DNA from: Albifimbria verrucaria
Lineage: Eukaryota > Ascomycota > Sordariomycetes > Hypocreales > Stachybotryaceae
Length of the DNA stretch: 64,000 bases
NCBI GenBank assembly: GCA_020081605.1
Contig: JAHREC010000013.1
Coordinates: forward strand, 2,914,001 to 2,978,000
Reading direction: 5' to 3'
The notes under the pieces were generated by a model. The model saw nothing but the letters and a program-made list of their open reading frames with translations, ran no database searches and was not told where the DNA came from. Shown piece by piece: positions 45,557-58,456 of the stretch. A program made the translations under genes and the position numbers. How positions within the stretch are numbered: position 1 is the stretch's first letter; every line of letters starts with the position of its first letter.

Positions 45557-46402
45557 TGAGCACATCCCGAATTGCAACCAATATCCTGCCAATCTTCACC
45601 AACCGGCGCATGGTTTACATTAGCTCCATCGTCAGGATACTGTATTGTCATCAAATGGGACAGCCGCCTGTCCCATCATGGAGAACAGGTCTGACATGCA
45701 AGGCACACCCTAGCCGCCATGCTGAAACCTATTCTCCAATTACTCCGTCCATACGAAGGAAATGACTTATAATACGAAGTTGCGGTATTGCAACGGGTTG
45801 TTTCTATTGGGGTTAGGGAGTTGGGGCGTTACAGAGATTTGGCACGGCAATAAGTCCACTCTGAAATCTGATTCTATCCGAGTTGAAAGCTGTTCCAGGA
45901 GTGCCAGTACTACTTCCTGAAGTTAGCGTGGCCTACGGCCTGGCTCAGCAATGCTCTATATCCATCTTCTTACATGTGTAAATTTCACCAAGCCAGACAC
46001 ATATTTCTGTTAATGGATCGTGGTTGTGGCTCTCGGCCACGACGTGGGCATAAGTGAAGCCTTCATTTGAATCGGGCCGCACAAATATGAGGTAGCAAAT
46101 CTTTCGGCACACAGAAATGTCTTCATTGGGCAGGTTTTGAACATGGTCCGTCTTGTGTATCTAGGACCTTCAATATCAAACTCACTTTCCCTTCCTCCGC
46201 TAATATGCGTTTCCATTTCATAACCGTCGTAATCTGCTGCCATCGCAAACTGCCCGTCAACGTCGGTAACAGCGTAAACTACCCAGCTAACTCCCAGGGT
46301 TCATTGTATCACTTCGTTACCCAGTCTAAATGCTCTCATCATGCTCGTTTCGTCAATATACTAGCCTCAGCATGGCTCAGTCATTCCCTTGTGGCCAACA
46401 TC
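45557..46402. other. Convergent intergenic region
   Basis: 3' sides of the small gene and the decarboxylase gene. A minus-strand ATG frame at 46010-46243 (77 codons) is seen but has no support. Confidence 0.55.
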
Positions 46403-49400
46403 CTACATCGCCGAAGCCGCCAACGTGTTGACGGTTGGTGCTACCGACTTGCGCCTAGATGCCTCTCCACTGTCGAGATTGTGCAGATCCTCGGGGGCAA
46501 CCGATATGCTGCCTTGGATACGTCTCATAGCGCTCTCCTTCTCGGCTTCTGTAATCTCCTGCTCGTTCTTACGCATGTCTGGCGTCCATTGAGGCTCACC
46601 TGGCGAGTGTCCCACAGACATGCCCACTCGTACCTATGTCAAGTTAGTTATCGTTACGAGTTGAAGGCATCCGGGCATCTGCTCTTACCAATGTCTCGAG
46701 GGCCCCGGCAGAATTATCCACCAGGTCGTCGTCGAATCGCATCTTTCCTGGCTCGAAGAGAAGAAGAATGGTGCTTCCACCAAATTTGAAGTATCCCAGC
46801 TCTTCCGCCCGCTTGACCTGCTCGCCTCCCTTGCGAGTAATGACAGTACTGCCGACCATCATGGCACCAACACAGATGACCATGACACGACCGTGCTCGA
46901 CACTGTCAATCGGAACCAAGACCCTCACATTCTCTCCATAAACGTCCAAGGCGGAACGAATGGCCATAGGGTTGACAGTGTAATACTCGCCTTCAATTGT
47001 CTTGGGTTCACCCATAACACCGTCAACCGGTATGTGGAACCTGTGGTAATCTTGTGGTGCAAGTCGGAAGATGCCGAGAGCTCCATCCTCATAGCGAGCT
47101 ACATCTTCTGGGTAGGCATTGCCTAGGAGCCTCTTGACGTTGAAGTCCCTGCCCTTGACCCAGATCTTGGTCGCTTGCGTGATTTGGTTAAACATGACGC
47201 TACGGCAGTCTGCTGGAGATACAATAATCTTAGGGTTGTCGGGTGCAGAGCATGGGCGAGAGCCTGGCTTAAGCGCACGGTAGAAGAATTCGTTGAAGTT
47301 CTTGAACTCCTCGATGGGCAGCAACACCTCCGACATGTCCAGACGATGGAATTCGATGAATTTTTCGATTTCTTCCTTGGAAGCCGGATCATCAAACTTC
47401 TTACCTTGCTTGATACTGAGGCTCTTGAGCATTCGTCGAACTACAATGTACGTTAGAACCTGTGTCGGCTTGTCCTCAGGCAGCGTGTGAAGTTAAACTT
47501 ACTTCGCTTGTTCTCCATATCTCGCGATTTCAAACCCTTGTACAACAGGCGAATTCCAAGTCTCACATAAACACTCATCTTCTCCTCGGTGATTTGACCA
47601 GTAATACGATCCTGGACGAGAATATTGGCAGAGTTGGCTCCCAGCTTGTAACCACCGTAGGATAGCTTGGTGATCACCTTGGAGTACCATTTACGTTGAG
47701 CCTGGCTAGCAGTCACAAAGCCACCAATGAGAACATTGCTCACTTGGCGCCAATCCTGGCTTGCGCAAGTAGCTATGTGCGTCACGATATCCGCATCCCT
47801 TCGCTTGTTGAGGCGCGGTTGGTGGCAGATGGGGCACTCCTTGATTTCCACAACATGCTCTTCGCTACGGTCTGAGGGCTCATCTTTGTCGGTAGAATCG
47901 TCATCCTCGTTTGGCGTGTTCAGCCCTGATACAGTGATTGAAGACACCTGAGCATCTGTAGGCATGAAAGGCGTGGATGTTCCGGATCTGTCCGGAGTCT
48001 CAGTGGTATCAGAGTCAGCAGACCTGTTTGGAGCACTGAAGAAACCCTTCACGTCGGGTGCCAGGTGCTTGAGTTTCTCGGGGATGGTTGCTGAAGGCTT
48101 GCTCCTCTTCTCAAGCTGGTCTTCCAAGCAGATAACTGCCTCATCCATAGTCAAGTCCCAAGTATCTTCGTTGTCGGCCGCTTTGTGAGGGAAACGTTGG
48201 AAGAAGCTATCAATGGTCGATTCCTTGAGCGTCGATCCAAGGGTGTCAAGCATGGTCGTGAGCTCGGCCCGGCTGATAAGTCCGCTCTCGTCGGCGTCAT
48301 ACTGCTTGAGCAAAGCCCGCCAAAACTGTTGCCTAAGAGCAGCATAGGGCATGTACTTCGCTCGAACATACAACACGGGGTTATGCTTGCTCTCCCATTT
48401 TTCTAGGTTCTTCATCTTAAGGGGCACCGAAAAGTCATTGAAGTATTGGTCTTCGGCATCCATAACGGCATCCGTGGTATCAACACCGGCGCTTTGGGAA
48501 GCATCGCCAGGGACAAGCAGAGACTGGTTAACAGCTTGAGCCTGGGTCGAGTCCACAAGGCCACCTTGCGACACGTTGCTGGCACTTGATGGGCTCTTGG
48601 ACAATTGGGGTCGATGCATCATTTTGCTGAGGCTCTGAGACGATGACGACCGCGATAGCCCTAGTTTCCTAAACCGAGGGCGTGTGGCGGGCGCATGTTC
48701 CGTAGGCTCGGGAAGTTCATAGAGACCCGTCTGCGGGTCCGCCTGAGGAGCCCTGTCGATCAATTCTTGAACAGGGAGGGTGCAAGATGCGATGAAGTCA
48801 TTGTTGGAGTACCTGTCATGGTCGATAACGGTGAAAGCGAAGGAATAGGTTTGCTCGTGAGCAAGGACCTGGAACAGCATCTTCTCGTTGTAGATGGGGT
48901 TGAGGTTATGCCTGACGCGGCGGGTGCGGTACGTCTTCTTGCCGAGAGATGCAACGACAAAAGGATCCATGTCGAAGCTCGTCCTCGTGAGGTTCGACTC
49001 GGGAGGAAGATCGGTGATCTTGAGAATCTCGAGGAAGATTATGCCAACAACTTGACCACCGTTGGTGAATGCGTATGGGTTCTCACGTCTCTTTCTTTTC
49101 AAGCGCTGGATTCTGAGACGCCGCCGCCGTTTCTCAACTGTCTCTGGCTTGGAGGGTCCTCAGCATCGTCAGGGGTTTCGCTGTCAAGATCATCCAGGTC
49201 GTCCTCATCCTCGTCCTCGTCGGGCGTAGACTCGGGGACGATGAGGGTGCGGGCTTCGGTGCCCTTGTGGGAGCCAGGTTTGGCGTCATGGAAGGCGTCA
49301 CGTTTCGTGACGAGCCAACGGGGACTGACCTGAGCAAGGCATTGAGCTTCTCGAATATGCTCTGAGGGGTGGCGCCAGGGTTGGTGCTATCGACGAGGCT

Positions 49401-50170
49401 GAACTGCAGCAGGACCTCGCCCGAGACAACGCTCGTCTTCTTGCCTGGTCGTTTGCTCTTGAGAGGGTACCATCTTGGTTCTTGTTCGTGTTTCTCGTTT
49501 TGGAATATTTCTTCGAGGGCAAGATCGAACTCGCCCATGTAATCCTTGCCGAAGCGGTCCTTGTCCCAGCATATGACATTGAGGACAAGGCTGTTTACAG
49601 AGGTGATAGGAAATCCTCGACGACATTCCACTCAGGGTTGAGGTTCTTCGATACGGAATGGGTAGCGGCACGCGATTCACCGAGGTAGAGGACGAGGTAC
49701 TGTTGGCGTAGAGGAGATGCGGTCAGCAACTGCGTGATGGCGGGGTGAAGAGGAGACGGGGAGACGGGCGCCAGGCCACACTTACAGGGTCAGAGGTGCC
49801 TCCACGGTCTTTGGCGGCCAAGTTTTTGGCCTACATGATGGAATGCTTGGTTAGCAAGACTTCCACGTCCGGGTCAAAATGGCGGGCGAGGTGCAAAAGG
49901 GGATGGAGAAGCTCTACTGGGGAGAGGCGGTGATGCAATTGGAGGGTCGCATACCTTGAGGATGTTGACCCTAAGGGTCAAGCCATTGCCCATGTCCCGG
50001 GCAGGGCTGAGGCTGTCGACCTTGGAACGCATAGGCACTGGGGTTCTCGTGCGGAAATTGGTTGAGGAGCAGGAGAGGGAAGAGGGAGATGGATGAGAGG
50101 TGACGTTGGGAAGAGAAGAGGTGACTGCAGAGGAGGAAAGAAGTCGTGTGGAAAAGATGCTGCGACCCAT
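46403..50170 (-). CDS. psd2: Phosphatidylserine decarboxylase, C2-EF-hand type (PSD2-like), about 1147 aa
   Basis: Exons on the minus strand: 49955-50170, 49786-49830, 47503-49699, 46689-47440 and 46403-46633. A first C2 domain (LRVNILKAKNLAAKDRGG, TSDPYLVLYLG) and a second (FLEILKITDLPPE, MDPFVVASLGKKTYRTR) precede an EF-hand (QYDADESGLISRAEL) and the catalytic region: FFYRALKPGSRP, DYHRFHIPVDG, GEYYTVNPMA and KFGGSTILLLFEPG. The GGST contains the Ser where the proenzyme self-cleaves to form the pyruvoyl cofactor. The enzyme makes phosphatidylethanolamine from phosphatidylserine; the C2-bearing form belongs to the endosome/Golgi/vacuole class, calcium-dependent membrane binding being likely. 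Three undercalls (49151-49152, 49279-49281, 49609-49610) break the first C2/linker part; repair keeps a whole number of codons. Confidence 0.94.
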
Positions 50171-50258
50171 GGTTACGTTACGCAGGCCAGCTGCAGCCCC
50201 CTTCAGAATGTCGTGTCGTAATAGGTGCAGGACGGCTAGGACAGCCAAGCCAGGGTGC

Positions 50259-50331
50259 TATGCCTATGCTGGGCCTATGCTGGGCCTGCACTAAGGCCTG
50301 TGCTGCACTGCACTGCACTGCGCTGCACTGG
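50259..50331. repeat. Tandem CTATGCTGGGC and GCACT repeats
   Basis: Two copies of a decamer-like CTATGCTGGGC unit are followed by five-nucleotide GCACT/GCGCT units. They lie upstream of the decarboxylase gene start. Confidence 0.75.
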
Positions 50332-51446
50332 GCCGTTCCAGGTAACGTACCTGTCCGGTAAGGAGGGAGGGCGGGGAGGGGAGGGGCACCAGCGCTTTGC
50401 TATGTGGCCTGTAGGGCAGAGCCGAGGACAAAAGAGCAGGGGGTAGCTGGTGAGGCTGATGCTAAGATTGGCCGCTGATCAGGCTGGCTACCTACAGGTA
50501 CCTGCAATCCGGGGCCGGCCTTTACCCAAAAGAGCCTCTCTCGATGTATCAACGAAAAATGGGTGTGTTGCGCTCGTGTCTCTAGCTGGCTGCAAGGGAA
50601 AAATGCCAACCCGCCAAGACGAGGCAATGCACCGGATCTCTGGGAACGGCGTCGACTCTTACGCTGCGCCGTGCCGTGCTGTGCTGTGCCGTTCTCCGGG
50701 GCGTGGGGGTGACGTAGTGGACGGCTCGTTCGGTCGGTCGCTGGCCCTGTATTGTCTTGCCTTTGCCTCGACTAGACTGCGCTGTGATGTGCTATTCCGC
50801 GCTGCACACACTTGCTGTAGAATCTCCCCCAGGGGCGAGGGAGGGGCGGAGGGAGCTAGACTTCAGCCCGAAGATGGTCGCTCAGCCTGGTGGCGGACGG
50901 GTCGATCAATTATGCGCAGACGATGATCCTCCAGCTCCTGGGGACGCTTGCTCGGTGCAATTGGCTCTACTGCGAGAGCCTCGCGGGTGCGACAGATCAG
51001 AAATGCGCGCGGTATAAGAAGGAAGAGCTGATGGCGCTACCGAAGCCACCAGACCAAACAGGGAGGGAGAGCACGATGCACAGATTAGGAGGCGAGCAAG
51101 ACAGAAGAAAGAGAAGACGGTGAGATTGACGTGCGAAATAAAACAGCGGCGGAGCTACGGCCAGAAACACGTGCGAGGCGGGCTTCATATCAGTAAAGAC
51201 GTTTGGTTTGGAACTGCAACACGGAAACAGACAGCCTGTCTTGAACATTGTCCAGGTCAGTTAGACTCCAGTACATACATTTCGGTACGGTGCGGTACGG
51301 CGCCGTACCCGCCTCCCTAAGCCATGTATCCGGGGAATCCGGGTTCGCACGATGTAGGCAAGTCAAGTCAACGTAAGGATGGGGACCTCAGGGACCCTTT
51401 GCTTCGCTTCACTTCGCTTCCCTCCCTCCCTTGCCCTGCCTAACCA

Positions 51447-51471
51447 TGTCGTGTCGTGTCGTGTCGTGTCC
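51447..51471. repeat. (GTCGT)n pentanucleotide repeat
   Basis: Five tandem five-base units. The multiple open frames around it arise from the repeat and are not genes. Confidence 0.85.
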
Positions 51472-53619
51472 TCCGTCTCAACAGGGACATTCGTCGTGTG
51501 CGCATACTCCATACTTGCGCACCAGGGACGGCCACCGCCAACTCGATCCTCACCGGCGGAACCACAGCAAAGTGGATCGTGCCATATAAAGCAAAGCACA
51601 CCTTGCCAGTTCTTGTCCTTCTCCGCAAGCTCCAGAAGTCAAGCCCGTTCCGCAACCAATGCGTGGAGTCCTTAGGTCCCATTAGCCTCGGAGCTAGACA
51701 CCTTCAAGTTGCCCAGTTTCCACCTTTGACACTGCTGCTGTCCAGAAAGAGGTGCGGCGCAGCTTTCGACGCGAAACATGTCCAAAGGATCGAATGAACA
51801 GCGTTGCCCGCCGTCGGCTATGCTATGCTATGTTTTGTGTCCGGCGCTGACACCCAACCCGCAAGTCGCAATGCGGCCACATTGACATTGACCACCACCG
51901 AGGAGAAAGGAGGAATTTCACTCGGCTGGGTCCCTTGAGGGCGATCGGCTTGCGCTTCCTGATTTAGCTCCCATGGCGTACAGTTTACGCGGCAGATGCG
52001 CCTCCTTTCGGTCTCTTTGCGGACACGTCGGCCATGGGGAAAAGATGCCGAGATATCCTGCTTTAGCATTCCACACAACCACCAACACCGCCAGCCTCAA
52101 CGCTTGGGAGTCTCCATCTGAGTACTTTAATCTACGTCTGCCCGCAGGTGCTGTACATGCTCTTCGCAGCTTACACTACTGCTCTTTTGCTTTGTTTTTC
52201 TGGGCCTTCCATTCTCCACACCTTGACCTGTGTTCCCCAGACACTTAGCACGAAACCTGGCCACCGACAGTTGTCTCTCTGACACTGTGAGCGTTACACT
52301 GGAAACAATGAAACGCTTGCAGTAAGCAGAATCTGACGGTCCGTATTTAGCCAGGGCTTCCTCGGGAAACTGCCCATACGGAGTACAATCCCGTCATCTC
52401 CAAGACAGGGTCCTGCCTCTCCCCATGCTTCGCTACCTCCATGCTGGCGCGTTCCAGACCAGTCCAATTGCTGGCGGAATGGGTAGGTGTACAAAGCCGT
52501 GGGCCGCTTGTACCTTGCTGCGTATGTACATTCTGCGCGCAAAGAGCGTCGCCATCTGCGCAGCCAGAGCACGAGAGGGGCTCCAGAGGTCTAAGACATG
52601 GGTGGCCATTTTCCCACGAGCTCTTTGCCCGCAAAGACGTTGACTCGGAAGTACAATGATGCCGGAGCCCGATGTGGACTTGAACAACACCAAATGCTAG
52701 GCATGCATCATCTGTGTGTGACGCTCCTCTTTCTTTGGCCCGTTTTAGCCTGGCCAAGATGTTCCCAAGACCAGACCTGCCGCGTATCCGCCCTTGGACC
52801 CTTTACCGAGGCAGTGGTTTCGACCTTATGTTCGCCCATCTTCAACCCCATGTCGTCATGCTACGTAGATACTGGGCCGTTTACGAATCATGAAGATCAT
52901 TCTATGACATTCACAGCATACCTCTCTTGTTTCTTCTATCCATCCACTTGCCTCGATCAGCTCAGCATCGCCTCCCAAGTAAGGTGATACAGAACAGAGG
53001 TATCTACTTAGTTGTACAAGCCCCTCAAAAAGCCGCCCGTGCCAAGGATCAGCGTTGCATGACGCCCGACAAGATCATCATCAAATACGTGATCTCACCT
53101 ATGACTGACTATGTTGTCAAGATCCCTCGAAACAATCCTTTGGCATAACAATCAATTCTAAACTAGTCATCACGGGCCTGCGCGCTTTCATACGCCAATG
53201 AGAAAACATAACTTAAAATAGCAATGAGGGGTATCAAACAGATGCTTGACTGGCCAAGAAAGAACAAAAAAATAACAGTAGTATATCTAAATCGATGCAG
53301 ATGCAGTAATTGAAATCGCCAAGTTAGGTCAACGCACCAACACTATATCGTAGAAACACACAAACATGCCAAGCCATAGAAAATACACTCGAAAAAAAGG
53401 AGATAGGAAAGAAAAATGAGAATGGAAATGAAAATGAAAATGAAAACGCCATCTCTATACCTCCTATTATAATAATAACACTGGCGCCGTAAGCAACCGC
53501 CGTCGTACCCAAGTTGTTCGACTGTGCTCATGCCAGAGCACCGGCTTGCTAAGCGTTTTTCTGTAATTCGTTATAGCCCGTGATTCCCGAGCACCATGGG
53601 TATTTTGTGGCTCAAAAGT

Positions 53620-56600
53620 TCAAAAGCCAGGACTGCCGCCCTCGTGTAGCTTGCTCAATACACCCACTGCATCTGCCAACAACATGTTGCATCCTCCAAG
53701 ATTGTCGCTGGCCAAGAGGTCCCTCGCAAGTCCCACTACTCCTTTGGCTGCCTCGGCGTTCAGGAGATTTCCTTGTTCTTCTGCTGTTAGATCTGCCGTC
53801 GTCCGAATCCACCGTAGTGCAGCATTTTGCGCGTGCATGAAAGGAGCAGCAGAGCCGGTGTCCCGGCAGCTGTAAGCCCAGCAGATCAAGGCACAGATGT
53901 AAAAGCCCCAATAATCAGAAATGTCCCTCTTGGTCAGACTTATGTCTTTCCCTGCAACAGGCTTGACCTGGTTGCCACCAACAGTGCTCAAGGGCAAATC
54001 AACGAACTGCCGAAGACCTCGGGCAGCGTAAATGACTGCCTTACGGCATTGGTCCGAGTCACACCAGACCCTCAATTCCTTTTTATGGGCAGCAAATAGA
54101 TTTCGGTCCAGCACCTTTTGGTTGAGTATCCAACTTTCTCCAGACACGGAAAGCAATGCGTGCAATGGGGTGTGGCTTAAAGCCATGTAGGTATTGGCGC
54201 AAGGAGAGTCACCAAATAATGCATCTGTCAATGATTCGGCTTCTCCACTAGTTGAAACATTGCCGAGGAAATTGAGTTCATTCTGTTTGCTCGGCTTGGC
54301 GATTTGTAACGCATGGGTTGCTAGCAGGATATTTACATCGAAAACTGGCGATTCGGCGATTTTCGAGCGTGTAATTCCTGCAAAAACGCGCCACTGACAG
54401 TGGTGGTTCCTACATATGATGGATTCAAGTATTGCCATTGCTGAAGAGACTTGGCATTCCAGAGCTGTTCTGTGTTGGCCGACAGTGGAATAGGCAATGT
54501 GTTTGGAGAGGCATAGTCAAGGCCAAGGGAGGTAGCGCGGGGGTTGTTGGAAATAGCACATGGTATGTACATCAAGTACGAAGCAAGCAGCGAGAAGCCT
54601 GTTCACGGTTTCTTGGCTAACCCATATAGCCCATTGCTGGACGCCATTGCTGTCAGTTGGCAGCGACGTGTAGGCTTGTCGAGCATGGATGAGCTAGTTG
54701 ACAGAAATTAGTTAGGATATTTTAAAACGGTATGGAGAAATTGGCGAAGTCTTGTCTTATAAATGCTGGTAAAGCATCTAAAACGAGTGCATAAGTAAGA
54801 CATACCTTCTTGAAGAGCAACTCGAATCGTGCGGACGGTTGATGAGATGTCTTCTTCCGCCCTCGGAACCGTGCGTAATACTCGCAGAGGAGAACAGTCT
54901 GCATGATTGGCAATGGCCATTCCTCGCTCTGTGTGAACTGTAGCATCGCTGTTAGTAGCTTGGACTCGCTACCAGAACCAAGGATGATATACTCATACTT
55001 ACCAGTTTGGATTTGTGCCATGCATATCTATGCAATTGATCTCCTCTGATACGATCCTCCTTGTTGTCGCAGTACTGTGTGGCAATTGACGCCATGGCGC
55101 ACCGTAGCAACTCGATATGCTCCGGGACGGTCTCGGCTGGGTTTTCAAAAGTAGGCCTGTGGATTATGGGACACGCAGCGTGAGCTTGAGTCCAATACGT
55201 CTCGATGTAGGCGGGAAGGGTGTTGCGAGCTATAGAGTTCAAATTCGTCGACGCCCCGCCTTTGGCCGCCAGAAGGCCACGCGCCTCCCTAGCTGGCGGC
55301 CGCACATGAGAGGCATTATGAGTCGATCCGTCGATAGCGGTGCGGACGTGGGGACTAAGGGCTCAGATGTTTGAACTTCAGCCAGGTGTGGGGAGAGACT
55401 ACGAACAAGAGAAATTCCCACGGATGGAGAGTTATACAAGGAGCCTTCTCCAAAGTTTGGCATAGCCAATGGCATGTTGCCCGTGTAGTACATGGCTTCG
55501 GGTGAAGTTGAGTAGGTGATGGGTATGGTATAGACATGGTCCATGCCTGGACTGTGAGCTTCCTGAGGAACTGCAGGAGGATATGGCGATGGTTGAGTGT
55601 GCCAGGTCGACGGTAGCTCTTCGGAAGAGGTGGAATATGGACTTTCCGAAGCCGATGATGGTAGGTGAGGTACTTCGTGCCATCTAACGTCTAAGTGGTC
55701 TGGGGTGATTGGAAGCGTCTGAGTTCTAGGATGTGGTAGTTCAATCGTTAATTCGGGGTTACCTGAGGTGTTTCATAGCCGATGATGGGTGGGTATACAG
55801 CAATAGAGCCCATCAGGCTAGCGTTGTGCTCAGTATATCCATGTGATGGTGAGATGGAGCTGCCTCCAGAACCACCCGGCATTTGATCGGGTTGCCATGG
55901 ACCGGGGCCCAGAGACATGGCTGGTCCGGCTTGAGCCGCCGACCCGACGAAAGGATAGTCTGGGGTTGGGCTGGCACATATCTTGGGATTGCTTTTCGAC
56001 TGCGTGGCTTTGTCTTCCTGCTCACTGTGGGGTATTGTTAGGAATCCTATTTGATCCTCTCATGGACGTTCCTTGGGATTTCATCTTACTGTCGTTGCTG
56101 ATGGCGCTCGAGGAGATCTTGTCTATGAAAGACTTTATCACATCCCGGAACCGGGCAGGCCCGGTCAGGAGGCTGATGGCTGAGCCGATGCCGCCTAGTC
56201 ATTCCAGTTAGCAAGCGAAACAAATACAATGTGAGCTGGGGTTAGGACAACCTGAGGTGCTCAGCACGGGTGAAAGTCTTTAGGCGATGGTTAGCAAATA
56301 CCCAGTTACGAATGATGTAGACCTGGGGGTATAGATACCTTGGGAGGCCGGCACTGATCGCAAACATGAACAGGTACGCCCTTCTTCGCGCGACTGACTT
56401 TGCGAGTCACGGGTGTCAACTTGACAGGAACATCCGCGCCGGGTGCCCCCGGCAACATGGGCCTCATGGGAACATTGGAGGACGAGGCCATGTGGCCGTA
56501 TCCTTGAAGATAGGGTGAGTCCATGGAGTCGGTGCTTGTGTTGCTGCGGCGGCGCGCCGTCAAGCTGGAGCTAGGGAAGCTTGGCGAGGTTGAGGAGTGG

Positions 56601-56829
56601 TAGTGATCCTGGGTCAATGAAGGTAGAGCATGAGATGAAGGGCTTCCCTCTGAAGGTGTGATGGGGACAGCGTCGTTGATGTTAGGTCTGGATGAGGTGC
56701 ATAACTAGGAATGGAGGTTGATGATTCAAGAGGATGAGACGGGCTTCGGCGCGGTTCCTTATCCTTTTTAACAGATGAGGAGTCGTGATGGTCGTCGTCG
56801 ACATTCATGATGTTGCGAAGGCTGGCCAT
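53620..56829 (-). CDS. C2H2 zinc finger plus fungal-specific transcription factor (about 938 aa)
   Basis: Likely exons on the minus strand: 56339-56829, 56252-56277, 56090-56194, 55763-56024, 55003-55725, 54806-54937 and 53620-54693. The N-terminus (MASLRNIMNVDDDHHD) is disordered. Two C2H2 fingers span three exons: VCDQCRPPKTFTRAEHLRRH and then CPVPGCDKVFHRQDLLERHQ. After a Ser/Pro-rich linker comes the fungal_trans-like domain with ACPIIHRPTFENP and LLRCAMASIATQYC, then a long helical region ending VLSKLHEGGSPGF. Such proteins are nuclear regulators; targets are unknown. Frame breaks include an A run at 54382-54386 and spots near 55340 and 56685. The 37-nt putative intron at 55726-55762 is unusually short and may instead hide an indel. 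The start is the first ATG in frame. Confidence 0.9.
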
Positions 56830-58308
56830 GACGAGTATGCTTAAATGCGGAAGTGAAAGTAAAAGTAGATAGTTGCGTCGACGACAACGTCGACAAGAGA
56901 GCCAAACTTAGTAATACACAGCCCAGTTAGCTGAAAGAGATCGGTGCTAGAGGTGATGTCTTTAGATCATGTAGATGGGAATAGGCACTGCAGGCGCATG
57001 TAGAGGTAGGATAAAGGGGTGTTGGTCTAAAGACGGAACGGAACGGTTGCAGCAGACAAAGGCAGTGATGGAAAGATATCCAACACTGGAGCATGTGCGC
57101 GCCTGCGGGAGGAAGTGTGACTGTTTACGCCCGTGTAAGTATGGGGGTTGTTGGTAGGATGACGAGGGTGGAGTGAGAGAGGCTTGAGCAAGCCAATTGG
57201 CCAGCCGGGCTAGGAAACCGAGTCGGGGTCGAGGATAGACGGACCAAGTCCCCATCTGCAATGGAACGGGGAGAAATGGGGTGGTATCAAAGATAGGAAT
57301 TGAAGGAGGCATTGCTATATCCAGATGGGACAGATGGAAACGGCAGGGTAAGGCGAGGCAAGACAAGGTACCTGACTTTGAAGTGGGCTAACGGCACAGA
57401 GGATGGGGACAGAAGATGACGGTCAGGACGGGAATAGTCGACTCGATCCCCAAACGGCGAAACGACCCTGCCAGCTGAGCTAGGCTGTATGCACATAGTG
57501 TGTGTGTGCCAACCTGCAAGGTACGCCATGCCCTACAACGCAGGCAACTGCAGGCAACCCACATGATGGGGTGGCGGGCTCCGCATGGCTTTTCCCATGG
57601 ATCACCACAGAGGGCGGGCTGGCAGATGGGGTTGGTGCGACGCGGGACGATCACGATATCCCAGGAGACGCCCCTCTCCCTTGTCAAGGTTGGCCGAGTG
57701 GTTTCGACGAGGTCGCAACTGCTACGCCACACACGGGGGTTGAGGGGGAGGAAGACAACAGCCAAGCTTATGTGTGGTGTGTGTAAGTGGTCTTTGTTGG
57801 CCCGGGGCCCGGGTTACGGATCCGAATCTCACAAGCGCGTGCTCTTGGAGCAAGGATGCGAGATGCCTAGGAGCGAGGGTCAGAAGCCGAGATGAAGGCC
57901 CAAGCACTGGGACTGACCAGGAGCTTAGCAACCATGTGCAGAGCGCATCATAACACCAAGTACAGGCATGCTCGTCAAAGAGAGATTCGTGACGCAGATG
58001 CACAAAGTACAGAGCAGTGCGTCGATCAAAAAAGAAGGGACACCACAAAATACAGGGGTGCATGGACGGTTGGATCACAAGGAGGGCGCTGTCGTTGGGA
58101 TGAGAGACATGGTTCATGGGCATGGGCAAGGTTGTGGTTCATGGTTGAAGGACATGGAGTGGAGCCTTATGGCCTGCTAAGGTTTAGAGCATGCATATTT
58201 CGGATTGTGGTTTTCAGAGCAAGAGCAGCCAGCCCGCTGTAAGTCAGGCAGGTACGTACCTAGATTGGTTACCGTGTAAGGTAAGGCGAGGCCAGTCAAG
58301 GCAAGGCT

Positions 58309-58339
58309 AGGCTGGGCTAGGCTGGGCTAGGCTGGGCTA
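58309..58339. repeat. Tandem GCTGGGCTAG decamer, three copies
   Basis: Three near-perfect decamers, flanked by related AAGGCAAGGC units to the left. Confidence 0.85.
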
Positions 58340-58409
58340 AGGCAAGCACACCTCAGGGTGGATACCATTTTTAGAAAATGAGGGTGAGCCACCCGTAAGG
58401 CGAGGTTGC

Positions 58410-58456
58410 TTTGTGCTGTGCTGTGCTGTGCTGTGCTTTGCTGTGCTGTGCTGTGC
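58410..58456. repeat. (TGTGC)n pentanucleotide repeat
   Basis: About nine TGTGC units with one TTTGC variant. Confidence 0.9.

Larger units (their letters stand above)
50171..53619. other. Intergenic, 3.4 kb, with pentanucleotide repeats
   Basis: All open frames are short and overlapping, in GC-rich sequence. The tract contains repeats at 50259-50331 and 51447-51471 and one AGGTACCT at 50496-50503. No gene is recognised. Confidence 0.6.

Noticed and set aside
46010..46243. Minus-strand 77-codon frame starting MAADYDGYEMETH
   Set aside because: Lies in a 3'-3' intergenic region; no family, promoter or conserved feature; composition uninformative.
51363..51682. Several overlapping frames around 51.4-51.7 kb
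   Set aside because: They are produced by the GTCGT repeat and CCCT-rich sequence, not by coding selection.
57420..57500. tRNA-like minus-strand sequence with TAGCTCAGCTGGC and GGATCGAGTC
   Set aside because: The A-box match is good but the D and T stems do not pair correctly and the T loop would be 12 nt, so it is not a tRNA.
57689..57780. GGTTGGCCGAGTGGTT, resembling a tRNA-Leu/Ser A box
   Set aside because: No B box or matching acceptor stem follows within tRNA distance.
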